64,000 nt of DNA. Origin: Cylindrobasidium torrendii FP15055 ss-10. Lineage: Eukaryota > Basidiomycota > Agaricomycetes > Agaricales > Physalacriaceae. The notes beneath the pieces are model-generated. The model was not told the DNA's origin. It saw only the letters and a program-made list of their open reading frames with translations, and ran no database searches. The position numbers and the translations under genes are program-made. Position 1 is the stretch's first letter, and each line of letters begins with the position of its first letter. The stretch lies in assembly GCA_000934385.1 (NCBI GenBank), contig KN880432.1, positions 62,001 through 126,000 of the forward strand. Direction: 5' to 3'. Positions 40,584 to 53,900 of the stretch are shown here, in pieces.

Positions 40584-41411
40584 CTTGGGAGGAAACCTCC
40601 AAGTAAATTTGCCTTTGTGATCCTTGTAATCCATTCGATTGCTTGCGTATTGTTATTATCAGCCAATTCAGAGTGGTTGTGGAATGCCAACTGTCGTTGA
40701 ACCGGGCTCATTGTCAACCTCCGTGTTCTGACACTTGTGTTGGACATTGTTAACCAGGTGGCGAAGATAGTCAGTGTCCGCACGTCGTTTCGGCTCTGGC
40801 TCGGCTGACACCACTAGCCGAGCCATCCTGGTCATTAGCAGAGGTGGCCTCGAATGGCACATTTTTGGGTTTGCTTACACTCTTGTTTGGGGGGGAAGTC
40901 ATTTCAAATTTGAAGCATTGCAATTGTAATTTCGCCTCTCAGACACGTACTGGGACGTGTGGACTTTTCAAGGCTGCATCAGGGCGCAGGGCGGTAGAGC
41001 AAGGCGTTAGACATTGCAACACATAGAATGTTCCGCGGATGGCAACTGGAATTCTCTGATGGCGACGACTCCGAGTACAAGATCAGAGCGTGACAGTCAC
41101 ATCCATCTATCTACATTAGGTTGCGCGACTCCTTGGAGTCCACTCTTCAGGCTGCGCCTACCCATCACGTCGTCGTCCGATAAGCAAACGCATTCCTTCC
41201 CCCACTCGCCCCCTGCCGGGCAAAGCCATTCTCAATCAGAGAAATCACTCCAACTGAACGGTGCGTGCGCTAGCGCCCTGTAGCATTCGGCCAGCGCTGA
41301 TATATGCGCGTCTGTTTCAGCTACACCGCCCGCCCATATTCACCGAAATCACAAAATCAACAAAAAGACTTGTATAACCACGCTTCCCGCTGAACACTGA
41401 TTACGAACGAC
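40584..41411. promoter_or_regulatory. Intergenic and SSD1 promoter region
   Basis: 828 bp between IDH2 and SSD1 (both plus), the longest gene-free stretch here. A TATATG lies at about 41301, some 105 bp before the SSD1 ATG, and the last 200 bp are rich in C and A, as in fungal leaders. Short open frames on both strands have no domain content. Confidence 0.5.
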
Positions 41412-44400
41412 ATGAGTGACGACGCGACGCGCAAGGAGGAGAAAAAGCCCGTGAACAATAACGCACGGGGCCCCAAGCGCACGACTTCGATGAGCAAGCC
41501 AGGAGGCGGCGGATCAGGCGGTGGAAACCGACCTGGATCACGCACTGGACAGCGCCGGCCTTCCAACGCTGGCGGAGAGTCTGGTTCCGACAACAATGCG
41601 CCGCGGAAGGCGAACGATAACCGTAAGCCGTCCGGAAACAACACCGGCGGCGGCGGTGGAAGGCAGCAGAACCATCGTAAAGGTCCTTCGGCATCGCAGG
41701 GTCCTCGTTCCAATACGCCCAAGGAGCAGACTCCGCGCCAGGGCTCTACCGGTCCGAACCAGGCCGAGTCGACGGATGCCCTCTCCTCGCTGCAACGCGT
41801 CATCGCCGACCTGCGGACGACCTCCCCCCAGCCGCCCCCGGCGAATGCCGCGCCTGGCTCCAACCTGCCTGCAAATGCGCCCGTTTTCCAACCAGGCGCG
41901 GCTGCGCACCGCAAGGCTGCCTCTATGGGCTCCAACTCGGGCCTGTCTGGCAACTTTGGTTCCTTCGCGCCTGGTCTTGGTGCCATGATCGAAGAGGAGG
42001 GCTCTGGCCCGCATATCGAAGAAGGCGAAATTCGCGAACAATACTACCAACAACAGGGCCACAATCCTCGTGCCCAATCCCAGTCTTTCACCGCACCTCG
42101 TTTCGCAGCTCTAGCTGCTCAACAAGACGAGCAACAGAACACGGGCCCCACAGGCCGGCCCCAGCTCGCGCCTGGCTTCATGTTTGGCAAGAAGCGTAGC
42201 ACCGGCGCTGGTGGCATGATGGGACCCCCCATCGATGAGGAGGATGTCGGTTTCACATTCCCGCAGCAGTCGTCTGGCATCCCTGAGTCTGTTCCCCAGC
42301 ACGGGAAGAGCGACAGTGGCGAGATCAACGGCATCATGGCCGAGCAGGTCCGTGCTGCTCGCGTCCTCATGCGCATCGCTGACCCTCAACTTCAGATTGC
42401 TCTCCAAAGCCAAATCGAAGCCCTGCAGCAGCAGCAGCAAGCTCTCTATCAACAACAACTCGCTTCCAACCAAGTTCTTTCCTTCCAGACGCCTGGTCTT
42501 GCGCCTGCGCGCGGTGCCCACCGCCGTGTTCAGAGCACCGCACCCTCGAGTGTCGGAAGCATGGGTAGCATTTCAGGCTTTTCCCCGCCACAGGGCAGTC
42601 TGGGTCAATTCGGCAATTTCGGTGCCATGAACAACATGGGTCTCGACGGCCAGACGCAAGGCATTCCTCGCGGGCACGGCCGTCGACACAGTGTCAACGT
42701 CGTCAATAAATCCAACCAGGCATCCATCAGTTACGGTTCTGGACAGTTCCCTGACGGCTTCGACGATGGCTTCAACCCTCCGCCTGGCTTCAATGGCGGT
42801 CACTCAAGGCAGGCCTCTCGCGCCGATTCGAGTTGGCGCATCAGTACGTCGTTCTCATCTTGTCGCCTTCCGTTTCTGATCTATATCTGCAGATGGCGGA
42901 GTTGGCGGTATCCCGACGAACGGAGGCAATGGGTTCGCAGCTGATCTCGCTCAGGCTCAGGCGCAACTGCAAAGTCTTCAGCAATTCCGCCAAGCAGCTG
43001 GTGGCCATCATCAGAAAATGGCGTCCTTCAGTTTCCCAAACATGCTGCCCAACATGATGGCGGCCAACATGATGGGCATGGGCCTTGGAGGAATGAACAT
43101 TCTGCAACAGCAGCAACAGCAATTCCAGTCCCAGCTACAGCAACAGCCGCAGCGCAAGTCTCTCTTCGCCCCTTATCTTCCTCAGGCCTCCCTCCCGCCG
43201 CTGCTCGCTGCGGGAAAGCTAGTCGTCGGTATTCTTCGCGTCAACAAGCGCAACAGATCCGATGCATATGTCGCTACGGAGGTGCTCGACGCGGATATCT
43301 ATATTTGTGGGTCGAAGGATCGCAACCGCGCCCTTGAAGGGGATATCGTTGCTGTCGAACTTCTGGATGTTGACGAAGTTTGGGGTACGAAGAAAGAAAA
43401 GGAGGAGAAGAAGAGGAAGAAAGAAGAGAACTCTGCGTACGAGCACAAGTCGAGCGCGGGTCGTCGCGATGACAAGAAGAAGGACGATGTTGAAGTCGAA
43501 GGTCAGGGCTTGCTGTTATTTGAGGATGAGGAGTATGTTTCTTCGACTTGGTAGATTTCTTACGCTGACCATTCTGACTAGAGTGACCGACGAGGTCAAG
43601 CCTCAGTTCGCCGGCCATGTTGTCGCCGTTGTGGAGCGCATGCCTGGACAACTATTCTCTGGCACCCTTGGTCTCCTGCGGCCTTCCTCTGCCGCCACCA
43701 AGGAGAAGCAGGAGGCTGAGCGCCGCGAACGCGAAGGTGACCGCGGCGATGAGCCCCGCAAACCCATTGAGCGCCCCAAGATCGTCTGGTTCAAGCCGAC
43801 TGACAAGCGTGTCCCACTCATTGCCATTCCCACTGAGCAGGCTCCGGTTGACTTTGTCCAAAATTCGGATGCTTATGTCGACAAGCTTTTCGTTGCCTGC
43901 ATCAAGCGTCACGTATGTTGCTATTCTTAATTTGTAGTTCGCATTATGACCTTTTGCCATAGCCCATCAGTTCGCTGCATCCCTTCGGGACCCTCGTTGA
44001 AGAGCTTGGCCCCATCGGTGACGTTGAGGTTGAAACAAGCGCACTCCTCAAAGACTGCAATTTCCCGACAGAAGAGTTCACAGAGAACGTCCTCAAGTGT
44101 CTACCCCCGATGCCCTGGTCGTGCGTTGTTGTCTTGTGTTCCGTAGAGCGAAGCCTGACGTCGAGTACAGAATCCCGGAGCGGGAGCTCGAGCTTCGCAA
44201 GGATCTTCGCAAGGAACGCATCTTCACCATTGACCCCGAGAATTCAAAGGATCTCGATGACGCGTTGTCCGTGGTCAAAAACGAGGACGGGACGTACGAT
44301 GTCGGCATCCATATTGCGGATACCTCTTACTTCGTCAAGCCAAACACAGCGCTCGACCGTGATGCGCGCAAGCGTGCTACCAGCGTGTACCTCATCCAGC

Positions 44401-46157
44401 GTCCTGTACCGATGCTCCCTCCTATTCTCAGCGAAGATCTGTGTAGCCTTGTCCCTGGACAAGAGCGTCTGGCATTCTCCGTTATATTCACGATGAATTC
44501 GGAAGGCAAAGTTGTCAAGAAATGGTTCGGCAAGACTGTTATCAAGTAAGACCATATAATCATGATAGTGTCAATTTGACCGACATTCTTCAGGTCTGCC
44601 ACCAAGCTAAGCAATGCAGAGGCGCAGAATGTCATTGAGGGCAAGGTCCTTGCTGGCGTTCCTGTCATTCCGGAGCATGGCGCGAGCGATATCGAGCACG
44701 ACATCAAAATTCTTGACGAGCTTGCCAAGAAGTTGCGCGCAGGTCGCTTCGAGAACGGTGTTCTCCAGCTGGAGGCCCCACGCTTGGAGTTCAAGGTCGA
44801 CGAGAACGGGCTTCCCACCGACTGTTGGCAGCACCAGCGCTCGGATGCCAGCGAGCTGGTTCGCGAGGCAAGCATATCACTACCTTGACAAACCATTTCT
44901 GACTAGGACTGTAGTACATGCTGCTTGCAAACGTCGCTGTTGCTCAGCAAATTGCGGTAGCTCTGCCCGAGCAGGCTCTTCTCCTTCGCCACGACAACCC
45001 CATTGACAGGCGTATGACCAATCTCAAGAACCGTGCCGCTCGTATTGGATACGACATCGACACTTCTTCTGCTGGAACTATCCAGAAATCGTTCGAGAAA
45101 ATCACTGACCCCAATGCGCGGCGTCTTCTTGAGTTAGTTTCGTACAAGGCTACCCAGCCACCGAAGCACTTCTGCTCCGGCATGCTGGACATCGCGAAAT
45201 ACAACCACTACGCTCTGAATGTGCCGCTGTATACTCATTTCACGTCACCAATCCGCCGATACGCCGATATCCTTGTTCATCGTCAACTCGAGTCTGTTTT
45301 GCAGAGTGGAGGTAAGATGAACAGATAGTATTTGTGACAAAGCTAATCTGGTTCAAGTGGACCCCAAGTTCACAATGGATCGCGATGCCGTTGCCAAGGT
45401 TGCGCAGCAGTGCAACATCAAGCGGGACTCTGCCAACCTTGCGCAAGAGCAGTCAACACATTTGTTCTTGTGTGTCCTCATTGCAGACTTGACGCAGCGC
45501 TATGGGCCTGTTGTTCGCCAGGCCAAAGTTGTCAACGTCCTAGAAGCAGCGTTCGACGTGTTCGTCCCTGAGTTTGGTATGGAGAAGCGTGTGCATGTTG
45601 ACCAAATGCCTATCGATGTGGGTTGTTTGCATACTCGTTTGTACTGGACTGACGAAGTGTACAGAACCATGTCTTCGACGAGCACACCGACACTCTGCAG
45701 ATCTATTGGTCGACCAAGGATGTGATTGCTTGGCTCGCCGCCAACAGCGACGACGAGCACCTCAAGAAAATCAAGCAGAATGCAGAACGGCATGCGGCCG
45801 CCATGGAGATTACTTCGCGATCTGTGCATGATGAGAAGGCTTTGTTCGACGAGGATGAGGCGGAGGATGAAGTGGTGCTTGGGCGCAAGGAAGTTGCGGG
45901 GCCTGAGACTTCAACTCAGAGACTGCTTTCGATGAACAAGATCAGGCCCGAGTTTGAGGGCTTGAGGACTACGACGTCTGGCCACCTGATCCAGGACATC
46001 AAAGAGCTGCAGAGTGTTCCGGTGCGTTCTTTTGTTAGGCGCTTGTTGGTTAAATGCTGAGCCGTCGGCGCAGGTCATTGTCACTGCCGACCTCACCAAG
46101 TCGCCGCCGGTCATCAAGGTGTACAGTGTCAACCCATACGCTCACGAGAAGAAGTAA
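41412..46157 (+). CDS. SSD1: SSD1-like RNA-binding protein of the RNase II/Dis3L2 family
   Basis: Cytoplasmic mRNA-binding protein linked to cell-wall integrity and translational control. Start at 41412 (MSDDATRKEEKKPVNNN). The first about 500 residues are low complexity, rich in G/N/Q/S/P with CAG/CAA runs (about 42422 and 43110). The cold-shock region follows: RKSLFAPYLPQASLPPLLAA, GKLVVGILRVNKRNRSDAYV, KDRNRALEGDIVAVELLDVD, and a charged insert. A second cold-shock part has FAGHVVAVVERMPGQLFSGT and IPTEQAPVDFVQ. The RNB domain reads KERIFTIDPENSKDLDDALS, YDVGIHIADTSYFV, PMLPPILSEDLCSLVPGQER, HFTSPIRRYADILVHRQLE. The C-terminal S1-like part ends YSVNPYAHEKK, TAA at 46155-46157. The four RNase II-type aspartates (D-x5-D-x-D-D) are all present. 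No PIN domain, so not Dis3/Rrp44. About eleven introns, about 1,400 residues. Confidence 0.93.
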
Positions 46158-46615
46158 GCGCCGAATGCGTCGTGGATTGGATATGGAACGGATTGATGGA
46201 CATCTGGATGATGTGTACTACTAGCCTCTTCGATGTGGTCTTCCCCCCTCCTACGTTGCACGATTTTGTCGCTTGCCACGACTACAATACTTACTCTACC
46301 GACTTCGTTCTTTCCTCACCTGCCTTAAGCCATTCTATGTACTGACTGCGCTCCTGCGCGATTGTATGACTCGACACCAACATGTTCAATGTAGTTTTGT
46401 TTACGGGACCCTCCAAAAATCAGACTTGCGGAAGATAGCTCTTGTGTTGGAATCATTACGTAAGTACCCTGCGCTTGGTTCCTGAGGGAACAATGGCCGA
46501 GTTCAGACGATGGTCCATTGTGCGCTGTGACCATGATGTACAAATAACACAACAATAAACATGAGACGCACTCTGGGCACGCTGCAACACTTTTCATTTT
46601 CATACCATCACCATC
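46158..46615. other. Intergenic, 458 bp
   Basis: Between SSD1 and the BTB-like gene, same strand. Contains the SSD1 3' region and the next promoter; no further feature seen. Confidence 0.5.
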
Positions 46616-47948
46616 ATGTCCTCTAGTGGCACGCGAACATCACACCTCGGACACGCTGCTAAGAAGCAGAGCCTGTCGAATTTCAAACCAATGCATCAAG
46701 TGTCGTCGTCGGTGAGCGGCTGGCTCACGCGAAATGGCTCGGACAAGGGAACAATCAAGAGCAGTCACAAACCAACAAAGTCCATCGAAGTACTTTCGCC
46801 GCGGTTTGGCGCGCTTGGGACGGGCGCAACGGTCGTCCGAACCCCGGACGAGGCCCTCAAGGATTCCGGAATTCTGCTCGACGAACGGACAAGGGGATCA
46901 CCTACTCCCAGCGGCGGTGAACGCCAATTGCCTATGCTGCCCACAGAAGTCGAGTCGGATGGAGAATCGGAGCAGGTTGGAGATTATGTTGTTACTGGTA
47001 AAGCTACTCCTCCCCCGCCACGGCCTACGCGCTCCCCGCCTCTGTGTCCCCGGTCCGACTCATCCACATCCACTCCGCTTGTGCTGGCACCTGATCTGAC
47101 CGCCGCGCCGCCCCGACCACCGTTTCACGTTATCCTGCTGTCTGATGCACCGCCGCCGACCGTTGACCGGTCCAAGGTTATTGTCTCGTTGGAGACGTGC
47201 ACCACGACGTACCGGACTACCCTGACCACACTGTTGTCCCAGCCGTCGTACCTGGCCGAATATCTGCTTTCCCTGTTCCCCCAAACATCCCGGCGCACGT
47301 CTGCCGAGTCGCTTTATTCTACTGACAGCGAGGGAGATGATGAAGAGCAGAACACGCAGGACATGTACCGCCATCACCTACGCTCCCAAGGCCTTTTGTC
47401 CGACACCAAACCGTTTGTGATCTTCCTCTTCCTAGATCGACCCAGTGTGGCGTAAGTCTGTCCCTTCCCAGTTGACTGTCCATGTCACTGACCTGTCGCA
47501 AAGCTACCCACATATTCTTTCCTACCTCCGCACTGGCATGTTCCCCCGAGTGTCGAATATTGAGCAACTGCTTGAACTGCGCGACGAGGCTGCCTTCCTC
47601 GACTATGGCGCGCTGCATGACCTCTGCGTGGAGGCCATCGATCAAAACTCTGCCGTGCGCCGTGCGCCACTCGTTCGCAGTCTCCACGCCTCTGTCCACA
47701 GCCTGCACGCCCTCCTCGAGAGTACCGGGCCCGCTGGATCAAGAAGCACTCCGGACCTCACTCAGATGGCAAAGCCATCGTCCTCTAGGACAAGTAACAC
47801 CAGTGCATTTAAACCCCCGCCGACCCCAGAATCCTGGAACAGCAATGGCCATCCACGGTCGAGTGCAGGAAGCCATGAGCATATCCATGGCTCAATCAAG
47901 GTGCAACCGTCCAGACCTCACGCACCCCCTCCAGCTGGCTGGATCTAA
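46616..47948 (+). CDS. BTB/POZ-like domain protein with disordered flanks
   Basis: About 425 residues in two exons joined by one intron near 47453-47504 (DRPSVA | YPHILSYLRTG). The first about 185 residues are Ser/Pro/Thr-rich (PPPPRPTRSPPLCPR) and probably disordered. An ordered core follows: VIVSLETCTTTYRTTLTTLL, SQPSYLAEYLLSLF, a charged insert, FVIFLFLDRPSVA, YPHILSYLRTGMFPR, LLELRDEAAFLDYGALHDLC. This is the BTB order: a beta-sheet stretch with the T1-like ETC..., then FLDR, HILxYLRTG and L..EA.F....L..LC. The tail is again Ser/Pro-rich. It resembles the KCTD/T1-type BTB proteins of basidiomycetes, which may act as Cullin-3 adaptors; that is inference. In-frame start at 46616 (MSSSGTRTSHLGH). 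Confidence 0.8.
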
Positions 47949-48202
47949 CTTTCTTTTTCCTATACTTACTGGGCAATATGTCTACGACTTACGACAAGAC
48001 TCTTGTAATATTATTGTGAGGTCTCTTTACGAACTATGTATTTTACCTATACAGACTATGCGCGCCTGCCTTGTACGCTTTGCTTAATATCATTGTCCAT
48101 AGTTTTTCATCGTAGAAATGAGCGATATCTTGGGCCTTGTCGGACGAACGACAATGCCCCCAAAATCAGATACGTAATATCAGATTGGTGGCTACGTTAT
48201 GT

Positions 48203-50642
48203 TCATAACAATGCAAGCCCTTTGACAAGTACAAGATGTGCGAGCACCAGTCCTGTGGAGAGCCGCCAGTCACTCACCCATGTATCCGCAACCGCAAGCA
48301 TTGCGAGTCCCAGCATGGCAGGCGTACTCGCATGCCTCATCGTTCCCAAATTTACAATCTGTGTTTGTCAACATAAAACCGGCGAGTACAAAAGACACCA
48401 ACCTTCAGAACCAAAACTCCAGATTTGAGTGCGTGAGAGGACCTTGCGACGTTCAGCGACGGTGAACCATCTGCTGGCGGCGGCGGCGGTAGCACAAGGA
48501 AAGGCGGTGGCTTCTCCGACGCTGTAGGTGCAGGTGTAGGCGACCGAGAACCTGCGTGGACAAGCCCGTCTATGGGTACCTCCTCTAGCATAGTCGAGAT
48601 TCCTGGGCCGTCTTCCAGCATTGCCCCTCCAGCTACATCATCTCCAGACGGCCTGCGGACCAGGGGCATAAGAGTTCCTGGCACACCCATTGGAGACCGG
48701 GATCGACTACGTATGATGGGGTCAAGCTGAAGAAAGTCATTAGCTCGCGCGAAGGTATGGGGAGCTATCTTTCAATACCTTTCCTTCTCGCAGCGCGCTG
48801 AGCACCTTGTCGCATGTTGGGCGAGTGGACGGCTGAGGCGAGAGTAGGTTACGTAGTAGGAATAGGTAAGTTTGCGGGATGCTTCTTGACTCAAACGCGG
48901 CTGAAGTTGTTTGATTGTACGAATAGCCTTGGTAGTTCAGCACTTCCTCCTCGAGCTTCGCCATCTTATCACCCTCCGCAAGGCCATTTATGCTTTGGGA
49001 GGCATCGCTAGACGAGTAGCGGTAGGGAAGCTTGAAGAAAAGGAGTTTGTGTAGAATCATGCCCAACGACCACATATCGGCTTTGCTGTCAATCTGGCGC
49101 AGTAGTCCATCCCGCGGTGAAGGTAACGACTCAGGCGCAATGTATTCCAAACTGAACTAAATTAGCATTCAAGTCGAGAAATCTGATATACACTCACGTT
49201 CCGGTATTACCAGATCGTTGACCAGCATTTAACATATCCCTCGATGTCCCAAAGTCAGAAAGCATCGCGCGAGGGCTATCTTGACAATAAGAAAATGGTT
49301 ATTAGACAAGGCGAATCGTACATTAGTCGACCTTCATCCCAGGTCAGCAAAACGTTCCCAGGCTTGAGGTCAAGATGAAGCACAGACTTGGCATGCTGCA
49401 GACAATGAGCCCACCGCGAAATAAGAAAGGTTAATACGTACAAGAAACGCAAGCCCTTCAACGACATCTCCGAAAAGACTCTTGACTTCCTCTGCACTAA
49501 GGAGATGTACTGGTGTCCAGGTTTGCCCGGACCGAGTCCTGTCAGCGTTCATTTGCCTACGCAAGCGCTCCTTCTCTTCAGGCGACGCTCTCTGGAACAT
49601 CTTGTGTGCGCGTATACGGGCTGAGCGGGTCATGAGGTCCGGCCCAGCCTCGTTGCCTGCTGATGGAGAAAGATACGCATGGCTTTCGCGGCCAAGCCGC
49701 ACGTCGATGAAATCATCCAAACTAGACATAATCAGACACCGCTAAGAAGCGGAGTATCAAGCATACCTGCCGCCTTCTGCCCACTGCATGAGTATGCTTC
49801 AAAAGCATTGTCAGCAACAGGCCAACGCAGGTTAGATCGACTAACTGTAAGGTGGGAACTTTGGGCCCAAAAGGCGAAAACTGGGCGGTTTCGAGCCATG
49901 AGTGACTACAGACACTTGAGTCCAGACGCAAGAGTGAGTGTTGTGAGCGCACTGATAGGTGACAATATTCGGGTGATGCATGCGCTCCAAGAGGCGGACC
50001 TAGAGCAGGCATGAGCCAGGCAGGTGGTTGGGTGCGCAGTGGGTGACCTCTCGAAGAATGTTGATTAAGTATGAATGCGACTGGCCAACGGCAACCTTCT
50101 TTACAGCGAAATGTCCAAGCTCGTTCCCATCCAGAATATGCTAGAGTATGTCAAATAACATCCCAGATATGAGGCACAACACGCACCTGGCAGAGATACA
50201 CACTGCCGTTCGCACCCATGCCCAGCTTCTGCTCCTCTTTGAAGAAGGCTTTGAAGTATCCATCAGCCAATCCTTCTGCCGAGAACTGAGTGCCACGGTC
50301 ATCCTCTTGAAGCGGGGGTGTAGATGGACGCGACCATGTATCGTTCGCAATGGAGAGTAGGTGGAAGTAGTTTGCCGCCCGTGTATTGCTGAAAGGATCT
50401 TCGCCATCGTATCCAGCCACAAATCCATCGGGTAGAGGCTGCCTACAGTAGGGGCATGACTCCCTGTGGTTGTCTTCGTGCACAGGCGCTGCCGGAGTCC
50501 CGCGAATAGCTATAGCATGACTAGTGGGATTGTACAATACAACCTGGTCAGAAACCTGGTAGATTGGACGCCAATCCTGCGGAGTCACCAGCGCATTCTC
50601 ATTCGCCGAAGAAAGCTGAATGTCCGCACTGTCGTTGAACAT
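48203..50642 (-). CDS. IKS1-type serine/threonine protein kinase with C-terminal membrane hairpin
   Basis: Fungal kinase of the IKS1 family. Start at 50642: MFNDSADIQLSSANENALVT, then VVLYNPTSHAIAIRGTP, a CPYCRQPLPDGF cysteine pair near residue 65, and FFKEEQKLGMGANGSVYLCQ, which holds the glycine loop (G-M-G-A-N-G-S-V). The catalytic loop is SVLHLDLKPGNVLL (HRD Arg is Leu; Asp, Lys and Asn kept). The activation segment leads to YIAPESLPSP, then SKADMWSLGMILHKLLFFKL. After a Pro/Ser-rich stretch the C-terminus has two hydrophobic segments: SHALKSGVLVLK | IVNLGTMRHASTP with AMLGLAMLAVA, and STGLVLAHLVLVKGLALL, with TGA at 48203. IKS1 proteins are known to end in membrane segments. About nine introns. 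Its start is 298 bp from that of MDN1. Confidence 0.85.
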
Positions 50643-50940
50643 GGACGTTCGGATGCAAAACCGAGAATGCCGGTCCGTGATTCCGTGATCTTGGACACAG
50701 GTTCATGGCTTTCAATTTCTTAGGAAATCTGAGTTGTAAAAGTTTGGAGTCTCATGAGTGCCTCAAAAGGGAGGTCCTTGCAGCACTAGTTACAGAGTCT
50801 GATGCACACTTTGCATCGTGAAATTGACCACATTCATGGCCATTGCACACGGACTCAGCTCTAGGCGGACCCAGTTGTCGCGATCGGACGCACTATACGC
50901 GCGATCGGGCTGATAGATTTGATTTTTTCCATAAACTGCC
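50643..50940. promoter_or_regulatory. Bidirectional promoter, IKS1-type kinase / MDN1
   Basis: 298 bp between the two divergent starts. No named motif recognised beyond a T-run (GATTTTTT) near 50923-50930. Confidence 0.5.
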
Positions 50941-53900
50941 ATGATGGCGGGTGCCCTGTACACCAATCTGCGCCGTCAGACGCAACTGTTCCTCGCAAAA
51001 GTACCTCAGACCAATGCTCACGCATCCGTAATACTATCTGCAAGCTCGAACAAACAGCTACTCGATGCCATTTCCAACGCATTGGCTGATCCAACATTGA
51101 CTCTTCTTGTCGAAGAGTTATTCAGACCATTATTACTGGACCTCTGTGCACGATGGATATTACAACCTGCTGTAAGCGAGGACCAGCTAGTCGCGCTTTG
51201 CATGCTGCTCGAAGTTCACGAAGAGCTCTCTCCGTACGTCTGCATTCCGAACTGGCAATCGTCTTCTGATGTTTTGCAGCATACTGCATTGCTTGCTTCA
51301 GCGCTCCGAACTCAAGGATGGTCCTCTAATAGGATGCTCGACACATATCAATGACCGGCGTCGGGTCCACCGCCTTCTTCTCGCATACTACCGGCTTTTA
51401 CAAGTGAACCGCGAACTCCCCTCCCAGCTGTCCTGGTCACTCGGCCCGCTTTCAGCTATCATATGGGAACCCTTGTTTGATCCAGCAGCACGCCTACTCG
51501 CGATACGGTGTTATGCCCAACAAAGCGGAATGGGGGAGGCACAGCGCAACGAAATAGAGCAAGAGGTTTTGGGAGAGCCCTGCGCCATCGACTGTCCCTT
51601 GCATTACTTCGAAGATGCCAGCGGGCCTTTGGCTGATGCGGATGGGTGGATTATGCCTGTTATTGAGTTGCGTCGCGTCCAAGACGCGCGCGCGGCACTG
51701 GCTCGATCCTCGCAAAATTACTTCGACGATTGCCTCACAATCTCCGCCTCAGACTTGTGGTGCGTTCCTCGCAGAGCTGAACGGATGTGCCAGGGCTGAC
51801 ATGATGTAGCCCGCTTGTTTGCGACATTGAGGGTGTACTGCTCTTGCGCGCGTCGGACGCACTACCATGCCCATCGACCCTCATCCTCACGCCAACTGCT
51901 CGCGCCAACTTGAGAATCATCGCGCACTATCTGTCTTTGCGTGTTCCCATATTATTGACTTCACCACCATCATCGGGGAAGACAACTCTACTCACACACT
52001 TGGCGACCCAACTCTTCCCTCAAGCACCGAACCAAATTGTCACAGTGCATCTTGCGGATACTTCCCTCGATCCTCGCTCACTCATTGGGTCTTATGTGTC
52101 GTCGCCATCAGAGTCTGGCGCCTTCGAGTGGAAAGAGGGCGTTATGGTCCGGGCCATGCGGCAAGGCAAATGGATACTTCTCAAGGATATCAACAGAGCT
52201 AGTCCCGAAGTACTAGGCATCCTCAAGCCGCTCCTTGAATCGTATGGCCTTGGTAAATGGATTGGTGGATCTGCGTTTCTGGATGTCCCTAGCCGTGGTC
52301 GTGTCACTGCCCATCCCAGTTTCGCCATCTTCGCCAGTCGGTCCGTCGCTAATTCACACTCAACCTCTATGTTTCTGGGCGCGCATAAATACCATGAAGT
52401 CACAGTCGCAGCACCAACAACAGACGACCTACAAGAGATCATAGGACGGAAATTTCCAAGGCTCTGTGGTGGACCCACAGCGGGGCTTCTTCAGATGTGG
52501 AACGAGATTAGGGCCCTCGGCACTGCATCCTCAATGCGTCAGGTCGATTTGCGCGACCTCGAACGCTTCTGCACGCGCATTGATGCCTTGTTGCCTCCCT
52601 CTTTCCAACATAGCGAAACCATCTCACCTGATCTTGCGGGATGCTTCCCAAATACACATGTCCGCGAACAAATGTTTCTCCAAGCCCGCGACATATTCTT
52701 CGGTGCTGCCGCTCTCACGGCTGCTGCAGATGCACACCTTCAATCTATTATCGAGCTTGTTTCCCAGCATCTCGGTCTCGACGCCTCCCGCCGCGACTGG
52801 CTGTTGACAGGATGGGCTCCTGATTTCAAAGTTGAGAGGGACGTCAACGACGTAGTCATTGGTGTTCGATCGCACAACATTTATCTACCTGCTCGCCCAC
52901 CCCGAACATCAGCCGTAACCCCATCTCGGCCATTCGCCATGCACCGACCCGCCATCCTTCTTCTCTCCCGCATTGCGACCTCTGTCTCCCTCAATGAGCC
53001 TGTCCTTCTTACCGGAGAGACGGGGACTGGAAAGACGAGCGTCGTAACACATCTAGCATCACTGCTCCAACGCCCGCTCATATCCCTGAACCTGTCGCAT
53101 CAAACAGAGTCGGCTGACCTTGTTGGAGGCTTCAAGCCCGTGGATGCGCGTGTAGCGGGGTCGGGGTTGCAGGAGCGGTTCATGGATCTGTTTGGGTCGA
53201 CCTTCAGCCGGAAGAAAAATGAGAAATTCGAGGGTGAGGTTAGGAAAGCTGTGAACGAGGGCAGGTGGAAACGAGCCGTTGGATTGTGGAAGGACAGCAC
53301 CAAGCTTGCACGGGATAGGATACGTGCAAAGGCTTCAGAAACGTACGCTGATTGTCGTCCTGAATCATGCTCGCGACTAACTTGCCTGAAGGTTGGTAGA
53401 CGTCGAAGATCGCGAGGCAAAGGCGCCAAGAAAGCGGAGGAAGGTCGTTGGCACGCCTGAGGCCTCGTGGGCTGCTTTTGAGAATGATGTCGAGCAGTTC
53501 GAGATTCACCATGTTCTCGGGAAGAGCAAGTTTGCCTTCGACTTTGTGGAAGGTCCACTAGTGTCCGCGGTTCGCAATGGCAATTGGTGCGTTTTATGTA
53601 CTAACTAGTGTGATAACCACTAACCTGTTATAGGGTTCTCTTGGACGAAATCAACTTGGCCAGCTCGGAGACTCTTGAGTGTATCTCGAGTCTCATTCAG
53701 AGCGCGTCATCTTCTATTACTCTCACCGAGCAAGGTTCCCTAGAGCCTGTTCCTCGTCACCCTGATTTCCGTCTGTTCGCCTGCATGAACCCTGCAACCG
53801 ATGTCGGCAAGAAGGACCTGCCTCCCAATATTCGATGTCGCTTTACAGAGATCGGTGTCTGTCCCCCGGATAATGATCAGGACACGCTCATCAGTATCGT

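Noticed and set aside
40970..41040. Possible tRNA A-box-like stretch (GGCGGTAGAGCAAGG)
   Set aside because: No matching B-box or cloverleaf arms follow at the right distance.
41357..41986. 209-codon minus-strand open frame opposite SSD1
   Set aside because: It is the mirror of the low-complexity, GC-rich SSD1 N-terminus; the composition (Pro/Leu/Arg/Gly) is that of a shadow frame.
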